The notes: a model not told the origin generated them from the letters alone. A stretch of DNA of 64,000 nucleotides from Pedobacter nanyangensis (GCF_003313505.1 NZ_QMHO01000008.1:62001-126000); one strand, 5' to 3'. Positions 25,849 to 35,519 are shown, numbered from the stretch's first letter. Translations and numbers: made by a program.

Positions 25849-27174
25849 ATGAGACTGCAAGAAAAACTTACTTTATACAACGCCGCTACCAAAATTGCAC
25901 TCATCTTTATTCTCGGAACCATTATCCTCTTTTCCCTAGAAAAAATTTCCATTAACCATCTAGATAACAGGCTATCCAAAAAAGAAACCAAACTCATCAA
26001 AAACCTTAATGATAGCGAGGTGGATAGCTTATTAAATGCCCAGCAAACATTTACCGATTACAATATTTTAAAAGATGAGTTTATTGTGCTTAAGCTTATC
26101 CCAAGGCAAAAAAGCATTGATCCCACTGAAAAATTCAGCACCGACGATCGAGAGATTATGGGCGATATTGAAGCTTATCGCATCCTTACCAAGCAATTTA
26201 AGTATAAAAACAAGTACTATCAGTTAGAGCTAGGCACCACGGCCGCAGGAGCTATTTCTATCAAAAAATCATTGGGAATTTACATGTTTATTGTATTGAT
26301 GGTTTCGCTTTCCATCACCTTGGTAACCGACTATGCCTTTACCAGATTTCTACTTAAGCCTTTCTATAAAATCCTAGATCAGAAAATAAATAAAGTAAAT
26401 GACCCCATAACCTTCGATTACAGCAAGATCCCGACCAACACTACCGATTTTGTGCTCTTAGACGATAGCATTAATGGACTGATGCGGAAGATTACCGATC
26501 TGTTTTTATTGGAAAAACAATTTATCGCCAATGTTTCGCATGAATTGCTTACCCCTATTTCTATTTTAAATGGCAGGTTGGAGAATATTCTCGCTTCAGA
26601 AACTTTGCCAGTGGAGCATGAAGAAAAAATCATGGCCTCGCTAAAAACGTTGAGTAGGTTAAAATCTATCATTAACAGCCTATTGTTGATCTCGAAAGTA
26701 GAAAATGAGCAATATGTAAAGAAAGACCAAGTTATGGTTAAACAGGAACTGGAAGATATCCACGAGGATTTGAAGGAGCGAATTTTAGACAAGCGCATTG
26801 CCTACGAAGACCAAACCAAGGAAAACTTTATCTTTTTGGGAAACCAGCCTTTAATCCATACGCTACTGGTCAACATCATCAATAATGCGATCAAGTACAG
26901 CAATCAGTTGGGCAAAATCGTTATCGCTGATCAGTTAACTCCCGAAAACTACCTCCTTTCCATCACAGATAACGGCATTGGGATGGAAAATGAAATTGTC
27001 AAAAAGGCCTTCCATCGCTTTGAAAGGGAAACCAATGAAGAAGTGAGTGGTTTGGGATTGGGATTAGCCATTGCTAACAGTATCGCCAAATTTCATCATA
27101 TTTCGATCTCTATTGCTTCAAAAAAGCACCAGGGAACCAGGGTAGTCATTAGCTTTCCAATAGCAAAAGCATAG
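25849..27174 (+). CDS. Sensor histidine kinase
   Basis: Inner-membrane kinase of 441 residues: first membrane helix near residues 15-33, an extracytoplasmic loop of roughly 110 residues, a second helix (MFIVLMVSLSITLVTDYAF), then HisKA with the phosphoacceptor in ANVSHELLTPISIL and an HATPase domain with NIINNAIKYS (N box), DNGIGM (G1) and GLGLGLAI (G2). The open frame reaches back to a TTG at 25816 inside the regulator gene; ATG 25849 is the likely start. It forms a two-component system with the preceding gene. Confidence 0.92.
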   Translation: MRLQEKLTLYNAATKIALIFILGTIILFSLEKISINHLDNRLSKKETKLIKNLNDSEVDSLLNAQQTFTDYNILKDEFIVLKLIPRQKSIDPTEKFSTDDREIMGDIEAYRILTKQFKYKNKYYQLELGTTAAGAISIKKSLGIYMFIVLMVSLSITLVTDYAFTRFLLKPFYKILDQKINKVNDPITFDYSKIPTNTTDFVLLDDSINGLMRKITDLFLLEKQFIANVSHELLTPISILNGRLENILASETLPVEHEEKIMASLKTLSRLKSIINSLLLISKVENEQYVKKDQVMVKQELEDIHEDLKERILDKRIAYEDQTKENFIFLGNQPLIHTLLVNIINNAIKYSNQLGKIVIADQLTPENYLLSITDNGIGMENEIVKKAFHRFERETNEEVSGLGLGLAIANSIAKFHHISISIASKKHQGTRVVISFPIAKA

Positions 27175-27276
27175 CCTGATCACAATTTCCCAGGCTTTAA
27201 AAACTTCATGATTTCTTCATATTGATAGATGAACTTAGTATGGTTAAACAACATTGTTCACTAAAACAAAAAGAAA

Positions 27277-27489
27277 ATGAAAACAGTGAAATTTTTAATG
27301 CTTGCAATGATCGCAGCATTTACCCTAAACTTTGCAAACGCACAAACACCTGCCAAAGCACCAGTAAAAACAGTTGCCCCCGCTACTAAAACAATGGAAA
27401 AGAAAGCTGAAAAAAAAGCTGAAAAAGTAGAAGCTAAAGCTGATACCGCAGCTAAAAAAGTAAAGCACAAAGCACATAAAAAACCATAA
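27277..27489 (+). CDS. Small secreted Lys/Ala-rich protein
   Basis: A 70-residue protein: signal peptide (cut after NFANAQ) followed by a 47-residue mature part rich in Lys, Ala and Val with repeats such as EKKAEKKAEKVEAKAD and a very basic end (KKVKHKAHKKP). It resembles histone H1-like low-complexity tails, but the signal peptide points to the periplasm or surface. About 100 nt after the kinase gene and followed by its own terminator. Function unknown; such small exported Lys/Ala-rich proteins are frequent in Sphingobacteriaceae. Confidence 0.7.
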   Translation: MKTVKFLMLAMIAAFTLNFANAQTPAKAPVKTVAPATKTMEKKAEKKAEKVEAKADTAAKKVKHKAHKKP

Positions 27490-27510
27490 GTACTTGTTCC
27501 TAGTTAGTAC

Positions 27511-27542
27511 AATGCGCAGTGGCTTTGCCCTGCGCATTTTTT
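27511..27542 (+). terminator. Rho-independent terminator
   Basis: Perfect 9-bp stem AATGCGCAG/CTGCGCATT (27511-27519, 27530-27538) with a 10-nt loop and a T-run, 21 nt after the small secreted protein gene. Confidence 0.85.
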
Positions 27543-27597
27543 GTGCCCCTATTTTGGGCACTTCTTATTATCTTTATGCAAATAATTCATCAGGAAC

Positions 27598-27879
27598 ATG
27601 GAAATCATTCAAGAAAACGAAGATAGAAGAGGTTTATTTAAAGCGGTAGAAGATGGCAAAGAAGCTGGTGTAATGACCTACACTTGGGCCGGGAGCACAA
27701 AGTTCATCATTGACCATACGGAAGTTAATCCCAACTTTAAAGGAAAAGGTGTGGGGCAACAAATGGTTATGAAAGCCGTAGAATATGCGAGAGCCAATCA
27801 TTTAAAAATCATGCCATTGTGTCCGTTTGCCAAATCAGTTTTCGATAAAAATCCCGATATCGCAGACGTGCTATTTTAA
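27598..27879 (+). CDS. Small GNAT-type N-acetyltransferase
   Basis: A 93-residue protein of the short YidJ/YjdJ-like GNAT group (COG2388 type). It shows the acetyl-CoA-binding segment FIDHTEVNPNFKGKGVGQQM in outline (VNPNFKGKGVGQQMVMKAV) and the conserved end IMPLCPFAKSVFDKNPD. Such mini-GNATs lack the N-terminal strands of larger members; their substrates are mostly unknown. It stands alone between two terminators or gaps. Confidence 0.88.
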   Translation: MEIIQENEDRRGLFKAVEDGKEAGVMTYTWAGSTKFIIDHTEVNPNFKGKGVGQQMVMKAVEYARANHLKIMPLCPFAKSVFDKNPDIADVLF

Positions 27880-27975
27880 ATGAACTGCCCTATGTGTTTA
27901 TGTCTTTTTAAATGAAAATACAAGCACATAGCAAATTCACATCGTTTATTAATGCTTTAAAACTGGTATTGACGA

Positions 27976-28896
27976 TCAACTCATTTTCTGGCGCTTAATC
28001 AAATAAGCTTCTAAAATATGGTTAAAGCCGGCATTGATATCAGCATCCACCATATCAATTTTATATTGGGCGCATTTTAATGCCAGGTTTTTCCTGTACG
28101 TGGTCATTTGCGACAGGTAAGCATCTTTCACCTTCGCAGCATGGGCTTTTAAAACAGTGCCCGTTTCCATATCTACAAATTCATAGGGCCTGTTTTCGAA
28201 ATCAAAATCCTGCTCCTTCGCCTTATCTGTTACGTTAAAAACAACCACTTCATGCTTATTAAATTTCAAATGCTGTAAGGCTGAAAATAGCTGGTCAAGT
28301 TTTTCGGCACTATTAACCGTTTGCAACATGTCGCTAAAAACCACCACTAACGAGCGTTTGTGAATAAGATCGGCTATTTGGTGCAATGCCAAAGAAAGAT
28401 TGGTTTGAACATTCAGCTTAGCGGCCGTTAAAACTTCTTCCAACTTGGCAAATAAAAACTTTTGGTGCACGCTGGTTGATTTAGCCGGGGTATTTAACTT
28501 CAATTCATGGGTAAAAAGACTTAAACCAAAAGCATCACGCTGCCTTTTAAGCAAATAAATTAAGGCTGCGGTACTTTGTACGGCAAAAGTGAGCTTGTTG
28601 TATTTATCGCCAGGAAAATACATGGACGAAGAGATGTCTATCACAAACTGGCACCTCAAATTGGTTTCTTCCTCATAACGCTTGCTAAACAGCTTATCCG
28701 TTTTGGCAAACAATTTCCAGTCTATACTTTTAACACTATCGCCGTTGTTGTAAAGCCTGTGCTCTGCAAATTCAACAGAAAAACCATGGAATGGACTTTT
28801 GTGAAGTCCGGTAATAAATCCTTCAACCACTTGCTTTGCTAAAAGCTCCAAACTGCTTTCAAATCTAATTTCCTCAGGTTTTTGCGATGCTTGCAT
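27976..28896 (-). CDS. DUF58 domain-containing protein
   Basis: A 306-residue cytoplasmic protein of the DUF58 family with a von Willebrand A-like fold. The DUF58 signature GDSVKSIDWKLFAKTDKLFSKRYEEE (part: SIDWKLFAKTDKLF) is followed by a MIDAS-type DISSSM motif. Family members usually work with MoxR-type AAA ATPases, but no moxR is adjacent here. It is divergently transcribed from the DUF3078 gene, sharing a 58-nt gap. Confidence 0.88.
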   Translation of the reverse strand: MQASQKPEEIRFESSLELLAKQVVEGFITGLHKSPFHGFSVEFAEHRLYNNGDSVKSIDWKLFAKTDKLFSKRYEEETNLRCQFVIDISSSMYFPGDKYNKLTFAVQSTAALIYLLKRQRDAFGLSLFTHELKLNTPAKSTSVHQKFLFAKLEEVLTAAKLNVQTNLSLALHQIADLIHKRSLVVVFSDMLQTVNSAEKLDQLFSALQHLKFNKHEVVVFNVTDKAKEQDFDFENRPYEFVDMETGTVLKAHAAKVKDAYLSQMTTYRKNLALKCAQYKIDMVDADINAGFNHILEAYLIKRQKMS

Positions 28897-28924
28897 ACGT
28901 AAAACTAATAAAAAAGATTTTGTT

Positions 28925-28932
28925 TAGCTTTG
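28925..28932 (+). promoter_or_regulatory. -7 promoter element (TAGCTTTG)
   Basis: TAGCTTTG matches TAnnTTTG and ends 22 nt before the DUF3078 start codon; it lies in the divergent gap with DUF58. Confidence 0.45.
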
Positions 28933-28954
28933 TTAAATCACTAAATAACATCAT

Positions 28955-29890
28955 ATGAAAAGATTATTACTTTTTATCATTAGCGCTATAATTGTTAATA
29001 GCAGCTATGCCCAAAAGGTGCAAGGTGGAAAAGTAAACACCGAAAGCGCCAAACTTGCTGGCAAGTTGGATACGGCAAAAAAACAAGAAGGTTGGACAGT
29101 TAGAGGAACCAATACCCTTTTACTAAACCAAGCAGCCTTTTCCAATTGGGTTGCAGGGGGAATTAACTCCATTGCATTAACGGGCCGTGTTGATTATGAA
29201 TTTAATCTTAAAAAAGGCAAAAACCTTTGGGAAAACCGCATTTTGGGCGGCTATGGCTTACGTTCAGAAGAAAACAACAAAGCAACCAAAGTAGAAGACG
29301 TGATCGACTTCACTTCAAAATACGGTTATCAGTTGGGCAAGAGCAATTGGTATAGCGCTATTGCCTTAAACCTTAAAACCCAATTTGCAAAAGGCTACGA
29401 CTATGGCAAGCCTGAGCAAAGCTACATTTCCAATCTGTTCTCGCCAGGTTACGTTACATTGGGCGTGGGTTTTGACTATATCCCGAACGACAACTTTCAA
29501 TTTAGCGTTCACCCCCTAACGTCAAGGTTTACCATCATTGCCGACAAGGCTGTTTTTGACCCCGACAGAGATGGTATCCTTACCGAAGCTTACGGCGCCC
29601 AACCTACCGAAAGCCTGGTTTACCAGCTAGGAGCCTACATCGGTGGCCGATACAAAGTAAAACTGATGGAGAACATCATGCTTGATAACCGTTTCGGCCT
29701 TTTTACCAATTACCTGGAGAAACCGCAAAACATGGTATTATCGTATTCGGGCATTTTGGACATGAAGGTGAACAAATTTATCTCCACACAAATTACTGCC
29801 GATTTATTTTACGACGACAACCAAATTGGCAAGCTACAGCTAAAAGAAACTTTGGGCGTGGGCTTAACCTATAAGTTTGGCAGATACTAG
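28955..29890 (+). CDS. DUF3078 domain-containing outer-membrane protein
   Basis: A 311-residue exported protein. Signal peptide (cut after NSSYAQ), then the DUF3078 hallmark GWTVRGTNTLLLNQAAFSNWVAGGINSIAL (part: LLLNQAAFSNWVAGG) and barrel-like strands ending in GVGLTYKFGRY. Bacteroidetes-specific family, presumed outer-membrane, function unknown. Divergent from DUF58; a hairpin plus T-run lies about 100 nt downstream. Confidence 0.88.
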   Translation: MKRLLLFIISAIIVNSSYAQKVQGGKVNTESAKLAGKLDTAKKQEGWTVRGTNTLLLNQAAFSNWVAGGINSIALTGRVDYEFNLKKGKNLWENRILGGYGLRSEENNKATKVEDVIDFTSKYGYQLGKSNWYSAIALNLKTQFAKGYDYGKPEQSYISNLFSPGYVTLGVGFDYIPNDNFQFSVHPLTSRFTIIADKAVFDPDRDGILTEAYGAQPTESLVYQLGAYIGGRYKVKLMENIMLDNRFGLFTNYLEKPQNMVLSYSGILDMKVNKFISTQITADLFYDDNQIGKLQLKETLGVGLTYKFGRY

Positions 29891-29987
29891 GGCCTGTGCA
29901 GAAATTCAAACAAAATCATTTATAGCACTCCCCCAAAAAAAAGCTACGAGCGCCACTGCAAGGCCCAAGGCAGTTGCCAGCACATTA

Positions 29988-30019
29988 CCCTTCTCGATAG
30001 CTCGGGAAGGTTTTTTTTT
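29988..30019 (+). terminator. Probable rho-independent terminator after the DUF3078 gene
   Basis: Short stem CCTTC/GAAGG (29989-29993, 30006-30010) extended by partial pairing and followed by nine T. It is 98 nt past the stop codon, so its link with the DUF3078 gene is likely but not certain. Confidence 0.55.
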
Positions 30020-30060
30020 GAAAATCAGTTGCACTGCAACGATCTCCCGAAAGCCCTTCT

Positions 30061-30122
30061 TTCCGCTATAGTCCAAAGCTCGTAAACTCGCCTTGGAGCT
30101 GCCGCTTCAATAAGGTTTAGCC
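30061..30122 (+). repeat. Dispersed intergenic repeat, copy C
   Basis: Begins CCGCTATAG and ends GCCGCTTCAATAAGGTTTAG, matching the layout of the copies at 13803 and 44899. The 29891-30326 gap contains this, the terminator before it, one for thioredoxin after it, and otherwise no gene I can support. Confidence 0.45.
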
Positions 30123-30257
30123 AATAAACACCCGTAATACTTCGGTAAAATATTGCCCTGCAATACCATAAACAGCGGCCCCAAACCTCAAAGCAGCGTA
30201 GGGCAAAAAAACGGCTTGGCGGGATAGCGGGCCAAATACCCGGCAAAAATGCTCTCC

Positions 30258-30294
30258 AAAAAAAAAATCCGACATGTAAATACACCTCGGATTT
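30258..30294 (-). terminator. Rho-independent terminator of thioredoxin
   Basis: Stem AAATCCGA/TCGGATTT (30265-30272, 30287-30294); reading leftward it is followed by about ten T. Located 33 nt after the thioredoxin stop. Confidence 0.8.
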
Positions 30295-30326
30295 AATATA
30301 TTTTGGAATTAGTTCCAGACCTATTC

Positions 30327-30644
30327 TTATAATTGACCGTCTAACTTACCAGCCAAAATTGATTTTGGCACTGCGCCAATTTGTTTGTCAACCACCTGAC
30401 CATCTTTAAAGTACAACAAAGCTGGGATGTTACGGATACCAAACTGCATCGAAATTTGTGGATTGTTGTCAACGTTTACCTTGCCAACCAAAGCTCTACC
30501 TTCGTATTCTTTAGCAATTTCTTCTACCACTGGACCAACCATACGGCAAGGACCGCACCATTCTGCCCAAAAATCTACCAAAACAGGTTTATCCGATTTT
30601 AATACTACTTCCTCGAAGTTAGCATCTGTTATTTCTAAAGCCAT
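30327..30644 (-). CDS. trxA: Thioredoxin
   Basis: A 105-residue classical thioredoxin with the redox motif WCGPC (Cys30, Cys33) in VDFWAEWCGPCRMVGP, cis-Pro in IRNIPALLYFKDG, and no signal peptide. It is a general dithiol reductant, also the expected electron donor for the Bcp peroxidase in this window. The open frame extends to 30728, but ATG 30644 gives the standard length and lies 20 nt behind a full promoter. Confidence 0.95.
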   Translation of the reverse strand: MALEITDANFEEVVLKSDKPVLVDFWAEWCGPCRMVGPVVEEIAKEYEGRALVGKVNVDNNPQISMQFGIRNIPALLYFKDGQVVDKQIGAVPKSILAGKLDGQL

Positions 30645-30664
30645 ATCTAAATTTTTATTATGTA

Positions 30665-30695
30665 CAAATATATTATCAATTGTGATGCCATCAAA
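30665..30695 (-). promoter_or_regulatory. Promoter TTTG-N19-TATATTTG of trxA
   Basis: On the minus strand, TTTG (30692-30695) and TATATTTG (30665-30672) are separated by 19 bp, an essentially perfect Bacteroidetes -33/-7 pair, 20 nt upstream of the trxA start. It also confirms the internal ATG choice. Confidence 0.75.
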
Positions 30696-30903
30696 AGCCA
30701 AATGCCAATTTGACATTGTTTTGTTCATTGGTCCATTGGCTCGTCGGTTAACTGTTGAATCGTTTAGCTGGTTAATTGATTCCTTTGCTCAGCTTGTAGG
30801 TATCTAAACTAGCACCAAGCGAAGTAATTTCCCGCTTCCCCGCAGATTTAAAACGCTGATTGGAGGAGACTTCACCAGCCCGCTAATCCCTAGCCACTAA
30901 CCA

Positions 30904-33900
30904 CTAATTTAACCTATAATCCACAAAATCAAGCTTCTTTATTCCGTCCAAAAATTGGTTATTTGGGTTAATTTTTTGGTTTTTGGAAGGCAGCTCCAGT
31001 TTTAAACCTTTCTCTACGTCATAAACCTCAAAATTAAGCTTACAGTTTTGAGCATCTGTATTTTCCCTATTTTCATCTAAAATGGCTTGTATTTGTTGCA
31101 TAAAGCTATCGTTCACAATTTCAATAGGGAAAAATATGGTTAACGATTTGGTGAGCTTATCCCTCAAGCCCGATAGCAAATCAATGCTGGTAATTTTAAA
31201 CTCCCAATCACCTTCCTTTCCAAAACGCAGCCCTAGTTTACCACGGATCTGCAGGAAATATCCTTCGGTTAAAAATTGTTTAAATTTCAGGAAATCATCA
31301 CCAAACAAAGCAATTTCGCAACTATCATCGTAATCCTCAAACACAAAAGTACCGAAAGGCTTGCCTGTTTTGGTAATCCGTTGCGAAGCCATCACCACCA
31401 AACCACCCACTACCAGTTCACGATTTTTCAGGGTTTCAAATTCTGCCATAATCTCTTCATTTGAATCGCCCATCCTTACTTTATTGATGATACTTAAATG
31501 CTTCACTTTATGCGGACAATACCTATCCAGTTCAAAACGGTAATCATCCAGCGGATGTCCTGAAAGGAAAATTCCGATGGCATCTTTTTCGTATTTCAGC
31601 TTGTCAATCAGTCCCCACTCCTGTGTCATGGCAAAAGAAGGCTCCAAAATCAAATCAGCTTTTGAACCGCCAAACAACGAAGACTGCGACGAGTTTTGGT
31701 TATTCTGGAAGTCGTTGGCATACTTGATCAGTTTTTCAATTCCATTTAATTTATCATTAGGGCCAATAAAGAAAAATTGCGACCTATTGAAACCAAAAGC
31801 GTCAAAAGCACCGCCGTAAACAAAACTCTCGTAGGCTTTTTTGTTGACGATACGTGTATTTGAACGTTTGGCAAATTCGAAAACCGTTGGATAAGGGCCA
31901 TTTTCTGTACGTTCTTCAATGATACTTTCCACGGCTTTTTCACCTACGCCTTTCACGGCTGATAACCCGAACCTAACTTCGCCCTTGGCATTTACCGAAA
32001 ATTTCATCTCCGATTCGTTCACATCTGGCCCAAGTACGGGTACCCCCATTTGCCTACATTCTTCCATAAAGAAAGCTACCTGCTTAATATCACTCATGTT
32101 GTTGGAAAGTACCGCAGCCATATATTCGGCGGGATAATGTGCCTTTAAGTATGCGGTTTGGTAAGCAATCCAAGCATAGCAGGTAGAGTGCGATTTATTG
32201 AAAGCGTAAGAGGCGAATGCCTCCCAGTCTTTCCAAATTTTCTCTAAAGTTTCTGCTTTATGGCCTTTTTCAGAAGCCTGTTTTACAAACTTGGGCTTCA
32301 TTTTATCGAGTACGTCTTTTTGCTTTTTTCCCATGGCCTTACGCAAAACATCGGCCTCGCCTTTGGTAAAGCCTGCCAATTTTTGCGACAAAAGCATTAC
32401 CTGCTCTTGATAAACCGTAATTCCGTAGGTTTCTTGCAAATACTCTTCGCAGGCATCCAAATCATAGGTAATGGGTTCTATCCCATGTTTACGCCTAACA
32501 AAACTTGGGATATACTCCATAGGTCCTGGACGGTACAGCGCATTCATGGCAATTAAGTCTCCAAATACGGTAGGTTTCAACTCCTTCATATACTTTTGCA
32601 TACCAGGGCTCTCGTACTGGAAAATACCAACGGTTTCACCACGCTGGAAAAGTTCATAGGTTGCTACGTCATCTATCGGGAAATTATCTGGGTCTAAATC
32701 AATGTTAAAGCGTTTTTTTACCAGCTTAACCGTGTCTTTGATCAGGGTCAGGGTTTTCAATCCCAAAAAGTCCATCTTCAACAAACCAGCGCTTTCTACT
32801 ACCGAGTTGTCAAACTGGGTAACATACAAATCACTGTCTTTTGCTGTGGATACCGGAACAAAGTTGGTAATATCATCGGGAGTAATAATTACCCCACAGG
32901 CGTGGATCCCCGTATTACGTACCGAGCCTTCTAGCACAATCGCTTGCTGTAAAGTTTCGGCAGCTAAATCTTTCCCAGAAGCTAAGTTTTTAAGTAAATT
33001 TACATTTTCAAATTCATCAGGCCTAAGCGCTTCCTTTAAAGCTTTTTCTTCCAAATTGAAGATTTTTGCCAGTTTCATGTTAGGCACTAATTTGGCTACC
33101 TTATCCGCTTCGAAAAGTGGCAAATCCAATACCCTGGCCGTATCTCTGATAGAAGATTTAGCTGCCATGGTACCATAGGTGATAATTTGGGCCACCTGAC
33201 TAGAACCGTATTTACCAATTACGTAATCCATTACACGGCCACGCCCCTCGTCGTCAAAGTCGATATCAATGTCGGGCATGGATACACGGTCGGGGTTAAG
33301 GAAACGCTCAAAAAGGAGGTCGTATTTAATCGGGTCGATATTGGTAATTCCCAAACAGTAAGCCACCGCTGAACCTGCCGCCGAACCACGGCCGGGGCCT
33401 ACAGATACGTCCCTTTTCCGGGCTTCGGCAATAAAATCCTGTACAATCAGGAAATAGCCCGGATAACCCGTTTTTTCGATAGTGGCCAGCTCAAAGTCCA
33501 AACGTTCGGTGATATCAGGGGTAAGTTCCCCGTAACGTTTTTGGGCACCTACATAGGTCAAATGACGAAGATATTTGTTCTCCCCTCTTTTTCCGCCATC
33601 GGTTTCATCTTCAGCCACCAAAAATTCCTCAGGAATATCAAATTTTGGCAATAATACTTCCCTTGCCAGCTTGTAGGTTTCTATTTTATCAATCACTTCT
33701 TGTACATTGATAATCGCCTCTGGCAAATCGGCAAAGAGCTCCTTCATCTCGTCTGCCGACTTGAAATAATATTCTTGGTTTGGCATCCCATACCTAAAAC
33801 CTCTACCACGGCCAATTGGCGTAGCAAGTTTCTCGGCATCTTTTACGCAAAGTAAAATATCGTGGGCATGCGCATCTTTTTTATTAACGTAATAGGTGTT

Positions 33901-35334
33901 ATTGGTGGCTACTATTTTTACGCCGTTTTGGGCGGCCATTTTTACCAACACTTCGTTTACACGGTCTTCATTTTCCTGTCCGTGGCGCATCAGCTCAATG
34001 TACAAATCATCGCCAAATTGCTCTTTCCACCATAGCAAAGCTTCTTCTGCCTGCTTTTCACCAATATTTAAAATCTTGCTAGGCACTTCACCATACAGGT
34101 TACCAGTAAGTACAATCAGATGCTCCTTGTACTGCTCTACCACGTTTTTATCTATCCTAGGCACATAGTAAAATCCTTTAGTGTAGGCTATTGACGACAT
34201 TTTGGCCAGGTTGTGGTAGCCCTGCTTGTTTTTAGCCAAAAACACCACTTGGTAACCATCATCCTTCCGGGTCTTATCTGTATGGTTTTCACACACAAAA
34301 AACTCTACGCCAACAATAGGTTTCAATATTGTGGCGGTAGGTGTTTCCCCCTTTTCCAGCGCTTCGGCATTTTTAGCCTCCGCAGCTTTATTATGGTTAA
34401 GTACGTTGTTCACAAAATGAAACGCTCCCATCATGTTGGCATGATCGGTTAAGGCCACAGCCGGCATCTTCTTTTCAACGGCTGCTTTTACCAAAGCAGG
34501 TACGCTAATGGTACTTTGCAGCACCGAAAACTGCGTATGATTATGTAAATGCGCAAAAGCAGCATCAGCCAAAGCAGCTTTATTACTTTCTAAAGTTTGT
34601 TTAGAAACACCATCTGCACCGGCACCTTTTCTCTTCCTTATCTCGTCTGAGGCCGCTTTTAAATTGATGTGCTTTAGCCCAACAGACTCTATGGTGAAAG
34701 GATTAGCCTCTTTAAACTTCAGGAAGTAATCAGTATCAACTTGTAACTCCTCTTTGGTAAAAACCTGTTTTTTAATCAGCTCCAAAAAACAACGTGTAGT
34801 AGCCTCCACGTCGGCAGTGGCATTGTGGGCTTCAGCAAAAGGCACTCCAAATAAATATTGGTGTAATTCGGTAAGGTTGGGCAACTTAAATTTACCGCCC
34901 CTGCCCCCCGGGATTTTCAAAAGCTCGGCAGTAACCTCGGTACAGGTATCCAATACGGGCATGTTGGCCAGCAAATTTTCCTGACCAAAACGATACAGCT
35001 CGCAACCCATAATATTAAGGTCGAAGCCGATGTTTTGTCCCACTACAAATTTGGCTTTCCCTAAAACTTCCTTGAATTTCTCCAGCACCTCGGCCAAGGG
35101 AATCCCTTGCTCCTGCGCCAGCTCGGTAGAAATCCCATGAATACGTTCGGCATCATAGGGGATATTAAACCCTTCAGGTTGTACCAGATAGTCTTGGTGC
35201 TCCAACAACCTTCCCATATCATCATGCAACTGCCAGGCAATCTGTATGCAACGCGGCCAGTTATCGGTATCGGTAATTGGGGCGTTAAAATTGCGTGGCA
35301 AACCCGTTGTTTCAGTATCAAAAATCAAGTACAT
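30904..35334 (-). CDS. dnaE: DNA polymerase III subunit alpha with N-terminal DEDDh exonuclease
   Basis: Replicative polymerase of 1476 residues, about 300 longer than E. coli DnaE. Residues 1-190 are a DnaQ-type exonuclease with all DEDDh residues visible: D6/E8 (FDTETTG), D105 (NIGFDLN), H170 and D175 (HNATADVEAT). Then a PHP domain (HLHNHTQFS, residues 262-270; LTDHANMMGAFHF), the PolIII palm with PDIDIDFDDEGR, fingers, HhH segment (GLSAVKGVGEKA) and a C-terminal OB fold (LVVGGLVVMASQRIT). Proofreading and polymerisation thus sit in one chain. Single gene, divergent from a histidine kinase. Confidence 0.95.
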   Translation of the reverse strand: MYLIFDTETTGLPRNFNAPITDTDNWPRCIQIAWQLHDDMGRLLEHQDYLVQPEGFNIPYDAERIHGISTELAQEQGIPLAEVLEKFKEVLGKAKFVVGQNIGFDLNIMGCELYRFGQENLLANMPVLDTCTEVTAELLKIPGGRGGKFKLPNLTELHQYLFGVPFAEAHNATADVEATTRCFLELIKKQVFTKEELQVDTDYFLKFKEANPFTIESVGLKHINLKAASDEIRKRKGAGADGVSKQTLESNKAALADAAFAHLHNHTQFSVLQSTISVPALVKAAVEKKMPAVALTDHANMMGAFHFVNNVLNHNKAAEAKNAEALEKGETPTATILKPIVGVEFFVCENHTDKTRKDDGYQVVFLAKNKQGYHNLAKMSSIAYTKGFYYVPRIDKNVVEQYKEHLIVLTGNLYGEVPSKILNIGEKQAEEALLWWKEQFGDDLYIELMRHGQENEDRVNEVLVKMAAQNGVKIVATNNTYYVNKKDAHAHDILLCVKDAEKLATPIGRGRGFRYGMPNQEYYFKSADEMKELFADLPEAIINVQEVIDKIETYKLAREVLLPKFDIPEEFLVAEDETDGGKRGENKYLRHLTYVGAQKRYGELTPDITERLDFELATIEKTGYPGYFLIVQDFIAEARKRDVSVGPGRGSAAGSAVAYCLGITNIDPIKYDLLFERFLNPDRVSMPDIDIDFDDEGRGRVMDYVIGKYGSSQVAQIITYGTMAAKSSIRDTARVLDLPLFEADKVAKLVPNMKLAKIFNLEEKALKEALRPDEFENVNLLKNLASGKDLAAETLQQAIVLEGSVRNTGIHACGVIITPDDITNFVPVSTAKDSDLYVTQFDNSVVESAGLLKMDFLGLKTLTLIKDTVKLVKKRFNIDLDPDNFPIDDVATYELFQRGETVGIFQYESPGMQKYMKELKPTVFGDLIAMNALYRPGPMEYIPSFVRRKHGIEPITYDLDACEEYLQETYGITVYQEQVMLLSQKLAGFTKGEADVLRKAMGKKQKDVLDKMKPKFVKQASEKGHKAETLEKIWKDWEAFASYAFNKSHSTCYAWIAYQTAYLKAHYPAEYMAAVLSNNMSDIKQVAFFMEECRQMGVPVLGPDVNESEMKFSVNAKGEVRFGLSAVKGVGEKAVESIIEERTENGPYPTVFEFAKRSNTRIVNKKAYESFVYGGAFDAFGFNRSQFFFIGPNDKLNGIEKLIKYANDFQNNQNSSQSSLFGGSKADLILEPSFAMTQEWGLIDKLKYEKDAIGIFLSGHPLDDYRFELDRYCPHKVKHLSIINKVRMGDSNEEIMAEFETLKNRELVVGGLVVMASQRITKTGKPFGTFVFEDYDDSCEIALFGDDFLKFKQFLTEGYFLQIRGKLGLRFGKEGDWEFKITSIDLLSGLRDKLTKSLTIFFPIEIVNDSFMQQIQAILDENRENTDAQNCKLNFEVYDVEKGLKLELPSKNQKINPNNQFLDGIKKLDFVDYRLN

Positions 35335-35353
35335 AGCTAAAAAATGAGGATAC

Positions 35354-35361
35354 CAAAATTA
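35354..35361 (-). promoter_or_regulatory. -7 promoter element (TAATTTTG) of dnaE
   Basis: TAATTTTG on the minus strand, 19 nt before the dnaE start codon, fits TAnnTTTG; no -33 TTTG at normal spacing. Confidence 0.4.
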
Positions 35362-35519
35362 ACGAAAAATATAGGGGATTTGGTCAGCTAATTATCAACA
35401 TATAAAGAGTGGTTTACCCACATTGGCCCCTCGTTTTTATTTGGTTGATTTTCCGTTTTTAATCGGTAAATTAAATTTTTTAATTTTACTTTCTATAAGA
35501 TAAATTAATTATTGCTCCA

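Noticed and set aside
29877-30285. Short ORFs between DUF3078 and thioredoxin
   Set aside because: They lie in terminators and dispersed-repeat DNA, with unnatural residue composition.
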